A DNA stretch of 64,000 bases from JACPNO01 sp963825405 (GCA_963825405.1 CAWGTB010000004.1:124001-188000), one strand, 5' to 3'; counted from the first letter of the stretch, positions 51,851 to 62,486 are shown. A program made the numbers and translations. The notes: generated by a model not told the origin, from the letters alone.

Positions 51851-54069
51851 ATGACCTGCAAATTGCTTCTGCTTCTGGCCGCGGCCGCGTGCGCCTGGGC
51901 CGCGCCGCTTGACTGCGATCTGTCCGAATACCGCTCCGCGCCGGGCTTACGCGCGGAAATGCTCGACGGCGGTTGACGCTCACCTGGGCGGGCGCTCCGG
52001 GCCAGGACGTGCGCGCGCGCTTCGCAATCGACGGCGGCTCACCTGTCGTCCGCGAACTAGCCGTGCACGCGGCAGGCGGGGCGTGGAACATTCTCGGCCG
52101 CGATTTGAAACCTGAATTCGCGGTGGCAACCGGCGTGCGCCGTATCGCGGAGACTCAGGTCAACCGGCTCAAAGTCCTCGGCATGGCCACACCGGAAAAT
52201 ATTGAACGCGACAAGTGGAATACGTTTTGGGATTCGCCGCTGAGTGTTCCTGGGCTGCCTGGAATCAATCCCAATACGCCGCGCCGCAAAGAGGAAGTGC
52301 GCCGTGCCACGGCGGCCTATCACTCGACCGGCTGCAAAGTGAAAACCGACGGCGCGCGTCTCGAAGTCTCGTTCGATGGCCTGGACATGGGGATCTTTTC
52401 CGGCCGCGTCCAGTTCACTGTTTACAAGGGAACCAATTTGATGCGCCAGGAAGCTATTGCCAAGACCGAAGAGCAGTCGGTCGCGTATAACTATCGCGCC
52501 GGCCTGCGCGGATTCCGTCTTGCCAGCGCTCCCCGCGTCACATGGCAGGACGTCGCGCGCGGCTGGCAGAAGTACGAATTCGGCGGCTCGCCCAATCAGG
52601 ATCCCGTGGCGTTGCGCGCGCGCAATCGGCTGATGATGGTCGAAACCGATGGCGGATCCATCGCCGTTTTTCCGCCGCCGCACAAGTTTTTCTGGGCGCG
52701 CGAGTTCGAGATGAACCTGGGCTACGTCTGGTATCGCAAAGAGGATGCGCAGACTTTTGCGGCGGGCGTGCGCCAGGCCGATCACGAGGAAGGCTACCGT
52801 CCCTACGGAAATGCCGACGAGCTCTGGCAGCAGCAGGTGGCCTCGTCGCGCATGATGGCGAAGGGAAATTTTGCGCTCTACAACGCGCCGCCCGGAACGT
52901 GGCAGCGCATGGCGGTGTATTACTATCTCAGCCCCGAAGGCAGCGCCAAAACGCAGCAGGCCGCGCTGGCATTCACTCACGACGATCGCTACAAATCCCT
53001 TCCCGGTTTCCAGGTTGCCGCGTGCCACTTCCACACTCGCTTTCACGAGGAAGAGCTCGACTCCGGCACCATGGATTTGCAGCCTCCCTGGATTCCCACA
53101 CTGCGCGAGCTGGGCATCAACATCGCCATGATGTCGGATTTTCATGGCGACGGACACGGAGAAGATTCCGGCGCGCCGCGCTTGCGCGATCTGAAAGCGT
53201 ACTTCGACGCCAGCCGCCGCCACTCCGATCGCGATTTTCTGATCATGCCCGGCGAAGAGCCCAACGCTTATCTGGGCGGCCATTACACGATGATGCTGCC
53301 TAAGCCGGTGTATTGGACGCGCACGCGCGAAAGCGGCCAGCCGCTCATCGAACGCAACGCAGAATACGGCACGGTGTATCACACGGGCAGCATCGCTGAC
53401 GTGATGGAAGTGCTCAACCGCGAGAACGGATTCGTGTGGCAATCCCATCCGCGCACCAAGGATTCGGCGGGATATCCAGAGGCCGTCCGGGAGTCCGCGC
53501 ATTTTCGCAGCGACCGTTATATCGGCGGCGCTTTCGAATCGCTGCCAGTCGATCTGTCGGAACCGCGATTGTGTGAGACGCGCTGCTTCGGCGCGCTCGA
53601 CGACATGAACAATTGGGCCGGCCCCAAGTATCTGTTCGCCGAGGCTGACACGTACGTGAAATATCCGGAGGACGAAACCTATCCGCATCTCGCCGTGAAT
53701 TACATCAAGCTCGCCAAGCTGCCGGCGTTCGATGACGATTGGAATCCAATCCTGCAGGCGATTCGCGCCGGCAATTATTTCGTCACCAGCGGCGAAGTGC
53801 TCATCAGCAACTGGAGCTTGGAAGGCGCAGGCAGCCAGCGCGCGCTATCGGCCGATGTACAGTGGACCTTCCCGCTGGAGTTTGCCGAGATCGTTTGGGG
53901 CGATGGCGAAAAAACCGGCCGGCAAATCGTGCGCGCCACCGAGCATCCAGCTTTTGGGACGCATCATTTCAAGATTCCGTTCGACGCGACTGGCAAAAAA
54001 TGGATCCGATTCGCGGTCTGGGATTCGGCAGGAAACGGCGCATTCACGCAGCCTGTGCACTTGCGGTAG
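51851..54069 (+). CDS. Exported PHP-domain metal-dependent hydrolase (CehA/McbA-like); one frameshift
   Basis: About 739 residues. Signal peptide (KLLLLLAAAACAWAAP), a beta-rich N-terminal half, then from about residue 390 a PHP-like metal site: CHFHTRFHEEEL, MMSDFHGDGHG, MPGEEPNAYLGGHYTMML and WQSHPRTKDSAG. PHP enzymes hydrolyse phosphoesters or other esters with bound metals. A one-base deletion near 51975 (GGTTGAC for GGTTTGAC) separates the signal peptide from the rest. It is followed 24 bases later by a TIM-barrel gene. Confidence 0.76.
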
Positions 54070-54093
54070 GAGTCCGCAGCGCAGTATCGTCGT

Positions 54094-55049
54094 GTGGTGA
54101 CAATCTCGCGTCGTACCGTTATCACCGCACTCTCCGCCGCTACGGCTGCGCAAGCGCAGCGTCCGCGCGTTCCGAACTGGAAACCGAGGCTCGGCGTTTT
54201 CGCCGTCTACTCCGAAGCCAACCTGGACTTTCTGAAAGCCGAAGGTTTCACCAGCGTGCAGCTTCGGATCGATCCCGGACAAAGTGGACGACGCCGCGAT
54301 TTCCAAGATCAAAGATAAGATTCAGCGCTCCGGACTCTATGCGTCCTCGCTGGCCTGCGACGGCAATCACATCGACCCAGACCCGGCTAAGCGCGAACAG
54401 CAAAATCAAGTTCGCGGGCAAGTGCATCGAGTTGGCCGGCAAGCTCGGCATCCCCAATATCGGCGGGCAATCCGGCACTATCAAAGGCCGTCCGCTGCAG
54501 GAGCAGGTGGACGAGATTGTCCGCGTCTACAACGAGAAATACTTTGCGCTCTGCCAGAAAAACAACGTGCGCATTCTGTGGGAGCCCTACGCCGGCGGAC
54601 CGAATATCGCCACCGGTCCCGTGGGTTGGGAGGCGCTGTTCAAGGCGTTCGGCAACAATCCGCACGTCGGATTGCAGTTCGATCCGTCACATCTGGTGTG
54701 GCAATTCATGGACCCGGTGCAGGCCGCGCGCGACTTCGCGGATAAGATTTACGACGTGCATCTCAAGGACACCGAAATTCTCTGGCACGTCCTGCGCCGC
54801 GGCGGCATTCAGCCGGTGAACAACGCGCGCTGGTGGCGTTTCCGGATTCCCGGCAACGGCTCGGTGGATTGGAAAGGCTTCTTCTCGGTGCTGGCGGACG
54901 CCGGCTACACAGGCGCGATGAACATCGAAAACGAAGACGAGTTTTATTATCCGGCGTACAACCAGGATAATTTCACGGAGCCGTTCAAGCGCGGCTTGCG
55001 CATGGGGCACGAATACCTGAAGACGCTGGTGCCGCCGGTCGCGGCGTAA
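54094..55049 (+). CDS. Exported sugar phosphate isomerase/epimerase-like TIM barrel; frameshifted
   Basis: About 318 residues. Signal peptide with twin arginines (VTISRRTVITALSAATAAQA), then the xylose isomerase-like barrel: RLGVFAVYSEANLDFLKAEGFTSVQLRID, ELAGKLGIPNIGGQSGTIKG, VRILWEPYAGGPNIATGP, LQFDPSHLVWQF, YDVHLKDTEI and GAMNIENEDEFYY. Two insertions near 54283 and 54400 shift the frame. The GTG start (54094 or 54097) follows the PHP gene closely. A paired palindrome separates it from the convergent enolase-superfamily gene. Confidence 0.8.
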
Positions 55050-55060
55050 GGCATGGAAAA

Positions 55061-55164
55061 GGGCGAGTTTGAAACCCGCCCCTACATGCGACGAGGAATC
55101 GACAGGCGCCGACGAGCCACGATTGTGGCCGCACCGGCTCGTAGGGCGGGTTTCAAACCCGCCC
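55061..55164. repeat. Paired GGGCGGGTTT palindromic element between convergent genes
   Basis: Left unit GGGCGAGTTTGAAACCCGCCCCTAC at 55061-55085 and right unit GTAGGGCGGGTTTCAAACCCGCCC at 55141-55164 face each other across 55 bases, the same layout as the element at 37320-37438. The right unit ends 3 bases before the stop codon of the minus-strand enolase-family gene. Confidence 0.85.
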
Positions 55165-55167
55165 GCT

Positions 55168-56406
55168 CTACCAGTTCGTAATCGATCCATCCGGTCGAAA
55201 GTAAGTCTGCGCGCGATTCGTCACCGGCTGCGTGATCTCCGCGATTTGCTTGAGCTGTTTCATGTCGAGCTCGACGCCCAGGCCCGGCCGGTCATTCGGA
55301 TAGAGCTTACCGTTCTTGAAATCCAGACACACCGGCAGATGCGGCAGCGTTCGTCCCTGGAAGTTGTATTCCATCAACAGCGGCCCGGAGAATGTGCCCA
55401 GGCAATTCACCAGCGCGGCCGTAGCGATGGGTCCGGTGAAATGCGGAATGATGCCCACGAAATGCGTTTCGCAAATCGCGGCGATCTTCATCATCTCGGT
55501 GATGCCGCCCACGTTCGGCAGCGTGGCACGCACGTAATCGATATCGTGATTCTCCACCAGCTTGTTGAAGTCCCAGCGATTTCCCCACTCTTCTCCGGCG
55601 GCCAGCGGAACTTTCACGGTCTTGCGCAGGATGGGCAGGTCTTCCAGAAACGCCTCGGTGCGCACCGGATCCTCCACAAAAAATGGCGCGAGATCTTCGA
55701 TCAAACTGCAGCCGCGAATCGCTTCATGCAAATCGAACCGCTGATGGAAATCGACGCACCAGTCGCCATTCTTGCCCACGCCTTCGCGCGCCTGCTCGCA
55801 TTCGCCACGCAGTTGATTGAGCCGTTCCCGCGTGTTGTACGTGGTGTTGGCCGGGCTGTCGACCGCGCCCATTCGAAAGCCCGATAACCCGCCTCCACGG
55901 TCGCCTGCGCGCGCTCCTTGATGCTCATGCCCTCGCGGACGCCAGGAATAATCCCCGCCGTGTTGTAGCACTCGCAATAATTGCGGACCATTCCGCCGAG
56001 CAGCGCATGCACCGGCAAGTTCAGCGCCTTGCCCTTGATATCCCACAGCGCCAGATCGAGCGCGCCGATTGCGTGCTCCTTCTCGCGTCCCGGCGGATAG
56101 AAAAACGCGCGCGACATATCCTGCCAGAGCCGTTCGATATAGCGCGGATCCTGGCCGATCAGCCGGCCCGGCGCACTGCTCCAGCAAATCTTTGGAGCCG
56201 CCTTCGCCGATGCCGGTGATGCCGGCGTCGGTCTCGACCGTCACCACCAGATCGCTCTGATTGAACAGCGGATTGGGGTTCGGCGGCGTGTAAACGCGCA
56301 CCCGGGTGATCTTCATCTTGGGAATCGCCGCCTGAACGCCGGGTGCCGCCGACACGCCCGCCAGCGACGTAGCCGCCGCGGATTTGAAGAACGTTCTTCG
56401 ATTCAT
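55168..56406 (-). CDS. Tat-exported enolase superfamily enzyme, galactonate-dehydratase-like; two compensating frameshifts
   Basis: About 413 residues. Tat signal (NRRTFFKSAAATSLAGVSAA), capping domain (MKITRVRVYTPPNPNPLF, TDAGITGIGEGG), a barrel with GALDLALWDIKGKALNLPVHALLGG, D-x-H in CVDFHQRF, EDP, GEEWG and PHFTGPIATAA, resembling galactonate dehydratases. The DxH and late PHF histidine support a syn/anti dehydratase. Shifts near 56170 (+1) and 55872 (-1) put the middle third in another frame. It probably works with the isomerase at 54094 on exported sugar acids. Confidence 0.85.
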   Translation of the reverse strand: MNRRTFFKSAAATSLAGVSAAPGVQAAIPKMKITRVRVYTPPNPNPLFNQSDLVVTVETDAGITGIGEGGSKDLLEQCAGPADRPGSALYRTALAGYVARVFLSAGTREGARNRRARSGAVGYQGQGAELAGACAARRNGPQLLRVLQHGGDYSWRPRGHEHQGARAGDRGGGLSGFRMGAVDSPANTTYNTRERLNQLRGECEQAREGVGKNGDWCVDFHQRFDLHEAIRGCSLIEDLAPFFVEDPVRTEAFLEDLPILRKTVKVPLAAGEEWGNRWDFNKLVENHDIDYVRATLPNVGGITEMMKIAAICETHFVGIIPHFTGPIATAALVNCLGTFSGPLLMEYNFQGRTLPHLPVCLDFKNGKLYPNDRPGLGVELDMKQLKQIAEITQPVTNRAQTYFRPDGSITNW

Positions 56407-56476
56407 GTTGTCCCTTCCGAATTCATACTGTACTGCAAAGAGACGGAGCGCTCAGAAGTAGGTAGACTGATAGTGC

Positions 56477-59400
56477 ATGATCAGGACCTTATCCGCGTTA
56501 TTGGCTTTTGCGGCCATTGCCGTAGCGCAAGACAAGCCCGTCGACTTTCAGCGTGAAATCCGGCCGCTGCTTTCCGACAATTGCTTCCAATGCCACGGCC
56601 CCGACAAAGACACGCGCATGATGGACCTCCGCCTGGACACCAGGGAAGGCGTGTTCGAACAGCGCAAGACCGGCGCGCCCATCGTGCCAGGCAAGCCCGA
56701 GGAGAGCCTGGTCTATCAGCGCATCACGGCGGACAAGCCGGCGCGCCGCATGCCGCCCGCATCCTCGCACAAAACGCTGACGCCCAAACAGATTGAAACT
56801 ATCGGCCGCTGGATTCAGCAGGGCGCAACGTGGAAAGAGCACTGGGCGTTTAGCGCGCCCGTGCGTCCGCAGCTTCCCGCCGTGCGCAATAAAGCGTGGG
56901 TGCGGAATCCGATCGATCAATTGATCCTGGCGAAATTGGAAGCCGCGGGCTTGCAGCCAGCGCCGGAAGCCGATCGCCGCACGCTGATTCGCCGCCTGTC
57001 GCTCGATCTGACGGGCCTGCCTCCGGCGCCTGCCGACGTCGACAGCGTTTCTCAATGACAAATCCCCGCAGGCCTACGAAAAGCTGGTGGACAAGCTGCT
57101 GGCGTCGCCGCGCTACGGCGAGCATCGCGGCCGCTACTGGCTCGATGCGGCCCGCTATGGCGATACCCACGGCATTCACGTCGACAACTATGTGGAGCTG
57201 TGGCCCTATCGCGACTGGGTGATTCACGCCTTCAACCGCAACCTGCCGTTCGATCGCTTCACCATCGAGCAGCTCGCGGGCGACCTGCTTCCCAACCCCA
57301 CGCTCGACCAGCAAATCGCCTCCGGCTTCCAGCGCTGCAATATCACCACCAACGAAGGCGGCTCCATTCTGGACGAAGTGGCGGCCATGTACGCCAAAGA
57401 TCGCGCCGATACCACGGGCACCGTATTTATGGGGCTCACGGTCGGCTGCGCCACCTGCCACGATCACAAGTTCGATCCGATCGCGCAGAAGGAGTTCTAC
57501 GCGCTCACCGCGTTCTTCCGCAACACCACGCAGTATCCGATGGATGGCAATATCCCGGACACGCCGCCCGCGCTCATCGTGCCACTCGCCGAGGATCAAC
57601 GGCGCTGGGAAGAACTGAACGAGCAGCGCGCAGATTTGCGGCGGACTTTGGCCGAAGCCAAAGAGAGCCGGCGCGCCGCTTTCGAAGCGTGGCTCGATTC
57701 GCCGGACCGCCGCGCGATTGAGAATCCCTTTCCAGCGGCTGCGCGAGTCCTCGACGTCGCTTTAGGCAGCTGGCGTCGAATTGTCTCAGAAGGGCCAGAC
57801 GCAGCCGCTCGCCCTTACGGAGGGAGTGAGCGTTGGTGAGGGAGGGTCAGCCGCGGGGAAAGCCTTGCACTTCGGCAAGGAAGCATTTCTCACCCTGCCT
57901 AACATTTCCGAAATCGATGGCGATCGGCCGTTCACGATTGCAACCTGGGCCTACTTGCCGAAAAAGGGAGGCAGCGTCATCGCCAGCCAGTTTGGGCCGG
58001 ATCCGGTACAGCAAGGACGGCCGCGACCGGCGCTCCGGCTGGATCCTCGAAATCGGCGAAGGAGGGCCTTCCTTCCGTCTGGCGGGGGGCGCCAATCGCC
58101 GCTACATCAGCGCCCGGCCGGGTCAGGATTTCAAGTTGAAAACCGACAACTGGTATCACGTCGTGTTCACCTATGACGGCAGCCGCGAGCGAGCCGGCCT
58201 CTCGCTCTACGTCAACGGCAAGTTTGTTCCCACGATTGGATCGGGTGAGGATATTGAGGCGTTCGAAGGAAGCGCGCGCACGACTTCTCCACTCCAGCTA
58301 GGCAAGGACAAGAAGAGCTATTTCGAAGACGGCGCCATTGCCGAGTTCCAAATCCTGAACCGCATGGTGAATGAGCAGGACGCGGCCCTGCTCTCTACGT
58401 GGAGTGCGATTTCCGCTGCGCGCGCGAAAGACACTGCGCAGCTTTCCGATGCCGAGCGCGAAGTGCTCAATGCCTACTACCTCGACAAGAGCGACCCGAC
58501 CACTCGGGCCACGTCCGATAAGCTTCGCCAGGTGGATGCCGAACGCCAGCAGATCGCCCGGCGAGGCGCGACGACCCTGGTAATGCATGAGCGTCCCGAC
58601 GCCAAACCAATGGCCCACGTGCTCTATCGCGGCCAGTACGATCAGCCTCGCGATGAGGTGGAGCCGAAAGTTCCCGCCGTGCTGCCGCGCATGCCGGATT
58701 CCTTCCGCGCAACCGGCTGGGCCTGGCGAAGTGGCTGGTCGATCCCGGCAATCCGCTGATGGCGCGCGTGACCGTGAATCGTTTCTGGCAGGAAGTGTTT
58801 GGCACCGGCATCGTGAAAACGGCGGAAGATTTCGGCTCGCAGGGCGAAGCGCCATCGCATCCGGAGCTGCTCGACTGGCTGGCCGTCGAATTCCGCGAAT
58901 CCGGCTGGGACGTCAAGAAGTTTTTCAAGCTGATGGTGACCTCAGCCACGTACCGGCAATCGGCGCTGACGACCGAAGAGAAGGTGAAAGCCGATCCCGA
59001 CAATCGCCTGCTCTCGCGCGGGCCGCGCTTCCGCATGGATGCGGAAATGGTTCGCGATTATGCGCTGGCCGCGAGCGGCCTGCTCGGTCCCACGATCGGC
59101 GGGCCCAGCGTGAAGCCGTATCAGCCCAAGGGCATTTGGGAAACCGTCGCCATGGAAGACAGCAACACGCGCTTCTACAAACAGGATCACGGCGACAAAC
59201 TCTACCGGCGCAGCCTGTACACGTTCTGGAAACGCAGCGCGCCGCCGGCGTCGATGGATATTTTCAACGCGCCCAGCCGCGAGAATTGCACGGTGCGCCG
59301 CGAGCGCACCAACACGCCGCTGCAGGCGCTGGTGACGATGAACGATCCGCAGTTCTTCGAAGCGGCGCGCAACGCTGGCGCAGCGAGCGCTACGCTGCCG

Positions 59401-59662
59401 AGCGCAGCGATTTCGATCGCGAGCTGGATTTCATGGCGCTGCGTTTGCTGGCGCGTCCGCTCGAAACCCGCGAGCGCGAGATCGCCAAACGCGCCTATAC
59501 GGATTACAAGACTTACTACACGGCGCACGCCGAAGACGCGCGCAAAGCGCTGGCGGTCGGCGAATCGAAGCCCGATGCCTCAGCTGCCCGCGCCCGACGT
59601 TTGCCGCCATGACCATGCTGGCAAGCCAGATGATGAACCTCGATGAGGTTCTGCACAAATAG
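56477..59662 (+). CDS. PSD1-type protein: cytochrome c-like, DUF1549, LamG and DUF1553 domains; frameshifted
   Basis: A large exported protein of about 1060 residues with planctomycete-type architecture. Signal peptide (IRTLSALLAFAAIAVAQ), a c-heme site (CFQCHGPDKD), DUF1549 (YWLDAARYGDTHGIHVDNY, CATCHDHKFDPI), a concanavalin/LamG insert (TDNWYHVVFTYDGSRERAGLSLYVNGK) and DUF1553 (NPLMARVTVNRFWQEVFGTGIV, NAPSRENCTVRRERTNTPLQALVTMNDPQF). At least five one-base shifts near 57050, 57775, 58010, 58715 and 59385 interrupt it. The DUF1501 gene follows 18 bases downstream. Such pairs are thought to help break down sulfated polysaccharides or link to electron transfer; the reaction is unknown. Confidence 0.86.
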
Positions 59663-59680
59663 AATTTGGGAGACCCGACC

Positions 59681-61153
59681 ATGCATCCGTCCGATCAAGC
59701 CGTTCTGAACGAAACCCGCCGCCAGTTCTTCGCGCGCGGCGCGCGAGGCCTGGGAGTCGCCGCGCTCGCCTCCATTCTGGGCAACGAAATGAAGGGCGCG
59801 CCCGCGCCGAACATCCAGCCCGTTGGCGGCCAGCCCGGTCTGCCGCACTTCGCGCCCAAGGCCAAGCGCGCGATCTATCTGCACATGGTGGGCGCGCCTC
59901 CGCAAATCGACCTCTACGATTACAAGCCGGAGATGACGGAATGGTTCGACAAGGATCTGCCGGATTCGATTCGCCAGGGCCAGCGCCTGACCACCATGAC
60001 GTCCGGGCAGACGCCGCTTCCCCATCGCGCCTTCGGTTTTCAAGTTCCAGCAGTACGGCCAGAGCGGCGCGTGGGTTTCCGAGCTGCTTCCCTACACCGC
60101 GAAGATGGTGGACGACATCGCCATCCTGCGTTCCGTGCACACCGAAGCCATCAACCACGAGCCGGCCATCACGTTTATCCAGACCGGCTTCATGATCGCC
60201 GGCAAGCCGTGCATCGGCTCCTGGATCGCCTACGGGCTGGGCAGCATGAACCAGGATTTGCCGACGTTCGTGGTGCTCAACGCCACGCACTCGCATCCCA
60301 AGGCCAACGTGCAGGCCATTTCGGCGCGGCTGTGGAGCGCGGGATTTCTGTCGGCGCAGTACGCCGGCGTGGCGCTGCGATCCTCCGGCGATCCGGTGCT
60401 CTACATCAGCAATCCCGACGGCGTCGCGCCCACGGTGCGCCGCCGCATGCTGGACGCGCTGGGCGAGATGAACCAGATCGAGGAGCAAAAAATCGGCGAT
60501 CCCGACACGCGCGTGCGCATCGCGCAATACGAGATGGCGTTTCGCATGCAGACTTCCGTGCCGGAGCTGACCGATCTTTCGAAGGAGCCGGACAGCACCT
60601 ACAAGCTCTACGGCGAGGACGCGCGCAAGGGCGGCACGTTCGCCAATAGCTGCCTGATGGCGCGCCGCCTGGTCGAGCGCGGCGTGCGCTTCGTGCAGCT
60701 CTATCATCGCGGCTGGGACGTGCACGGCAATCTGCCCGAAGTGCTGCCCAGCCAGTGCCAGCGACGTCGATCAGGGCTGTTGGGGACTGGTGCAGGATCT
60801 GAAACAGCGCGGCATGCTCGACGACACGCTGGTGATCTGGGGCGGCGAATTCGGCCGCACGATTTATTCGCAAGGCAAGCTCACGCCCGACCGACTACGG
60901 GCGCGATCATCATCCGCGCTGCTTCAGCTTGTGGATGGCCGGCGGCGGCATCAAGGGCGGCGTGGTGCACGGCGAGACCGACGATTTCTCCTACAACATC
61001 GTGAAAGATCCGGTGCACGTGCGCGATCTGCAGGCCACGCTGCTGCACCAGTTCGGCATCGATCACGAGAAGTTCACGTACAAGTATCAGGGCCTCGATC
61101 AGAAGCTGGTGGGCACCGAGAAGGCGTACGTGGTCAAAGATATTCTGGCGTGA
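59681..61153 (+). CDS. DUF1501 domain protein (sulfatase-like fold), Tat-exported; frameshifted
   Basis: About 490 residues. The N-terminus ETRRQFFARGARGLGVAALASIL is a Tat signal. The domain has an alkaline phosphatase/sulfatase-like fold: AIYLHMVGAPPQIDLYDYKP, AWVSELLPYTAKMVDDIAILRSVHTEAINHEPA, TFVVLNATHSHPKA, RFVQLYHRGWDVHGNL, LVIWGGEFGRTIYSQG and DYGRDHHPRCFSLWMAGGGIKGG. Shifts near 60040, 60755 and 60885 divide it. Its fixed partner is the PSD1 protein upstream, a pairing typical of Planctomycetes and Solibacter-type Acidobacteria. Confidence 0.88.
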
Positions 61154-61163
61154 GCTACAGGCC

Positions 61164-61381
61164 TTAGACCAGTTCGATCATAACGCGGCGACCTACCATG
61201 GCCGCCGCCCGCTGCAGGCTTGAGAGCGTGATGTCGTTTCTCGGGTCAAGCAAGCGATCCACCTGGGTGCGACTTGTATTGAGCAGCACGGCCATGCGCG
61301 CCTTGGATATCTTCTTCTGCCTCGTGGCCTCGGCCAGTTGAGGAAGTCATCAATTGCCGAACCCATATGTTTCTTGCTCAT
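61164..61381 (-). CDS. XRE/HigA-type antitoxin; one frameshift
   Basis: About 72 residues. After MSKKHMGSAIDDFL, a one-base shift near 61338 leads to AEATRQKKISKARMAVLLNTSRTQVDRLLDPRNDITLSSLQRAAAMVGRRVMIELV, a helix-turn-helix typical of small HigA antitoxins that bind their own promoter. The ATG overlaps the toxin stop (ATGA), toxin first, as in higBA loci. Confidence 0.78.
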
Positions 61382-61584
61382 CGCTCCAGCTCCTTATGAC
61401 GCTTACGCGCGAACGCCAGGTCTTCATCCGCCGTCGTCCGCGTCTTCTTGATAAAACTGTGCAGTGCGATGAGATGTCCGCGGTCAAGGCAGAGCAGCAG
61501 CAGCCACTGCCGCACCGGCTCAGCGCCAGCGCTCGTGCGGAAGAATATCAGTTGGATTTTCTGTGGCGACGGGTCCTCGGCCAT
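61378..61584 (-). pseudogene. HigB/Gp49-type toxin with internal deletion
   Basis: Only 68 residues remain where about 115-120 are usual. The N-terminus (KIQLIFFRTSAGAEPVRQWLL) and C-terminus (RGHLIALHSFIKKTRTTADEDLAFARKRHKELER) match RelE/HigB-family phage-derived Gp49-like toxins, but the central part, which normally includes VxFRWPVGMPLC-type and LWEVR-type motifs, is missing in frame. The core catalytic strands are therefore lost and the toxin is probably inactive. Confidence 0.72.
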
Positions 61585-61587
61585 TAT

Positions 61588-61621
61588 GCACCTTACGTAG
61601 TACATGTACCGTAAAAGGTGC
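61588..61621. promoter_or_regulatory. Palindromic operator-like site upstream of higBA module
   Basis: GCACCTTACG at 61588 and CGTAAAAGGTGC ending at 61621 form a dyad around the perfect inner palindrome GTACATGTAC. It lies immediately upstream of the toxin start, where HigA-type antitoxins bind to repress their own operon. Confidence 0.6.
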
Positions 61622-61628
61622 CGAAAGG

Positions 61629-62486
61629 CTAGCGTTTGGTCTCGAACCAACCCAGCCGCAGGATGCCGCTGTCCAGCGCCGGCGGCGCGACGGGCTTCGC
61701 GGCGGCCAATGAAATCAGGTAGCGGAAGCCATACAGCTTTCCGGGCAGCGGCGTGGAGTTCACGAAAATCACCGCAAAACCGGCTTTGTGCAATTTCGCA
61801 ACAATCGCGGATAACGCCGGTGAGCCCGCCGGCACGTCCATCCGAATCACCAGCCGATCCGCCGAGCTCGGCGCTAGCGCGTCTGGCGCCCGTACAATTG
61901 CCCAAAAGCTGGTAGCGTTTTGTGGATTCTCCTGGATCGCGCGCTCGAGAATTTCGAGGCCGTAGAGACGCGCGGCAGCAGCACTGCCCACCGCGGCCAG
62001 GCTGCCGTCGCCGTGGGCCACCCGCTCCGCCGCCGCAGCGCTCGATGCCGTCTCTTCCTGCGGAATCCCAGCGTAATGGGCTCCCAAGAACGCGCCCGCT
62101 TCCTTCAGCGCGCTCGGATGCGAAACGATACGCGCCACTCGGCCGGGCGCCGTCCCCGGCTTCACAAGCAAATGCAGTTCCACGGCGATCACGACTTCGC
62201 CGACGACGCGAAATGCCGGCTGGCGCTCGCCGAGAAAAATGCGCGCCGATTCTGCCGGAAAGCCAGCCACCGTCGAAGCCACAGGAATGACGCCGCTCGC
62301 AATGCGTCCGGCGGTGAGCGCTTCCACAATCGCCGTCATGTTTTCGAAGGGAACGGTCTTGTCCAGACCGGGCATTTGCTGGCGATAAGTTTCCGCGGCC
62401 TGATCGCTGAACGTCCCGCGCGGGCCGAGGAAACCGAGATCGGCGCAGTAAGCCGACGCCGCCAGAAATATCACGAGCCAGCTCAT
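61629..62486 (-). CDS. Exported prephenate-dehydratase-like protein with altered catalytic motif
   Basis: A 285-residue protein with the periplasmic binding-like fold of prephenate dehydratase (LGFLGPRGTFSDQAAETY, HPSALKEAGAFL, AAARLYGLEILERAIQENPQNATSFWAI). The N-terminus MSWLVIFLAASAYCA is a signal peptide, so it is probably periplasmic. The catalytic TRF motif reads TSF, and the usual P-x-E-N-S segment is altered (VIPVASTVAGF). No ACT regulatory domain is evident, although the last 85 residues (DRLVIRMDVPAGSPALSAIVAKL) are ACT-like. It overlaps the upstream DUF2961 gene by 4 bases. Activity on prephenate is uncertain. Confidence 0.72.
   Translation of the reverse strand: MSWLVIFLAASAYCADLGFLGPRGTFSDQAAETYRQQMPGLDKTVPFENMTAIVEALTAGRIASGVIPVASTVAGFPAESARIFLGERQPAFRVVGEVVIAVELHLLVKPGTAPGRVARIVSHPSALKEAGAFLGAHYAGIPQEETASSAAAAERVAHGDGSLAAVGSAAAARLYGLEILERAIQENPQNATSFWAIVRAPDALAPSSADRLVIRMDVPAGSPALSAIVAKLHKAGFAVIFVNSTPLPGKLYGFRYLISLAAAKPVAPPALDSGILRLGWFETKR

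Noticed and set aside
52057..53688. A 543-codon minus-strand open frame
   Set aside because: It lies opposite the PHP-domain gene, whose metal motifs are clear; the minus-strand product has no recognisable motif or start signal.
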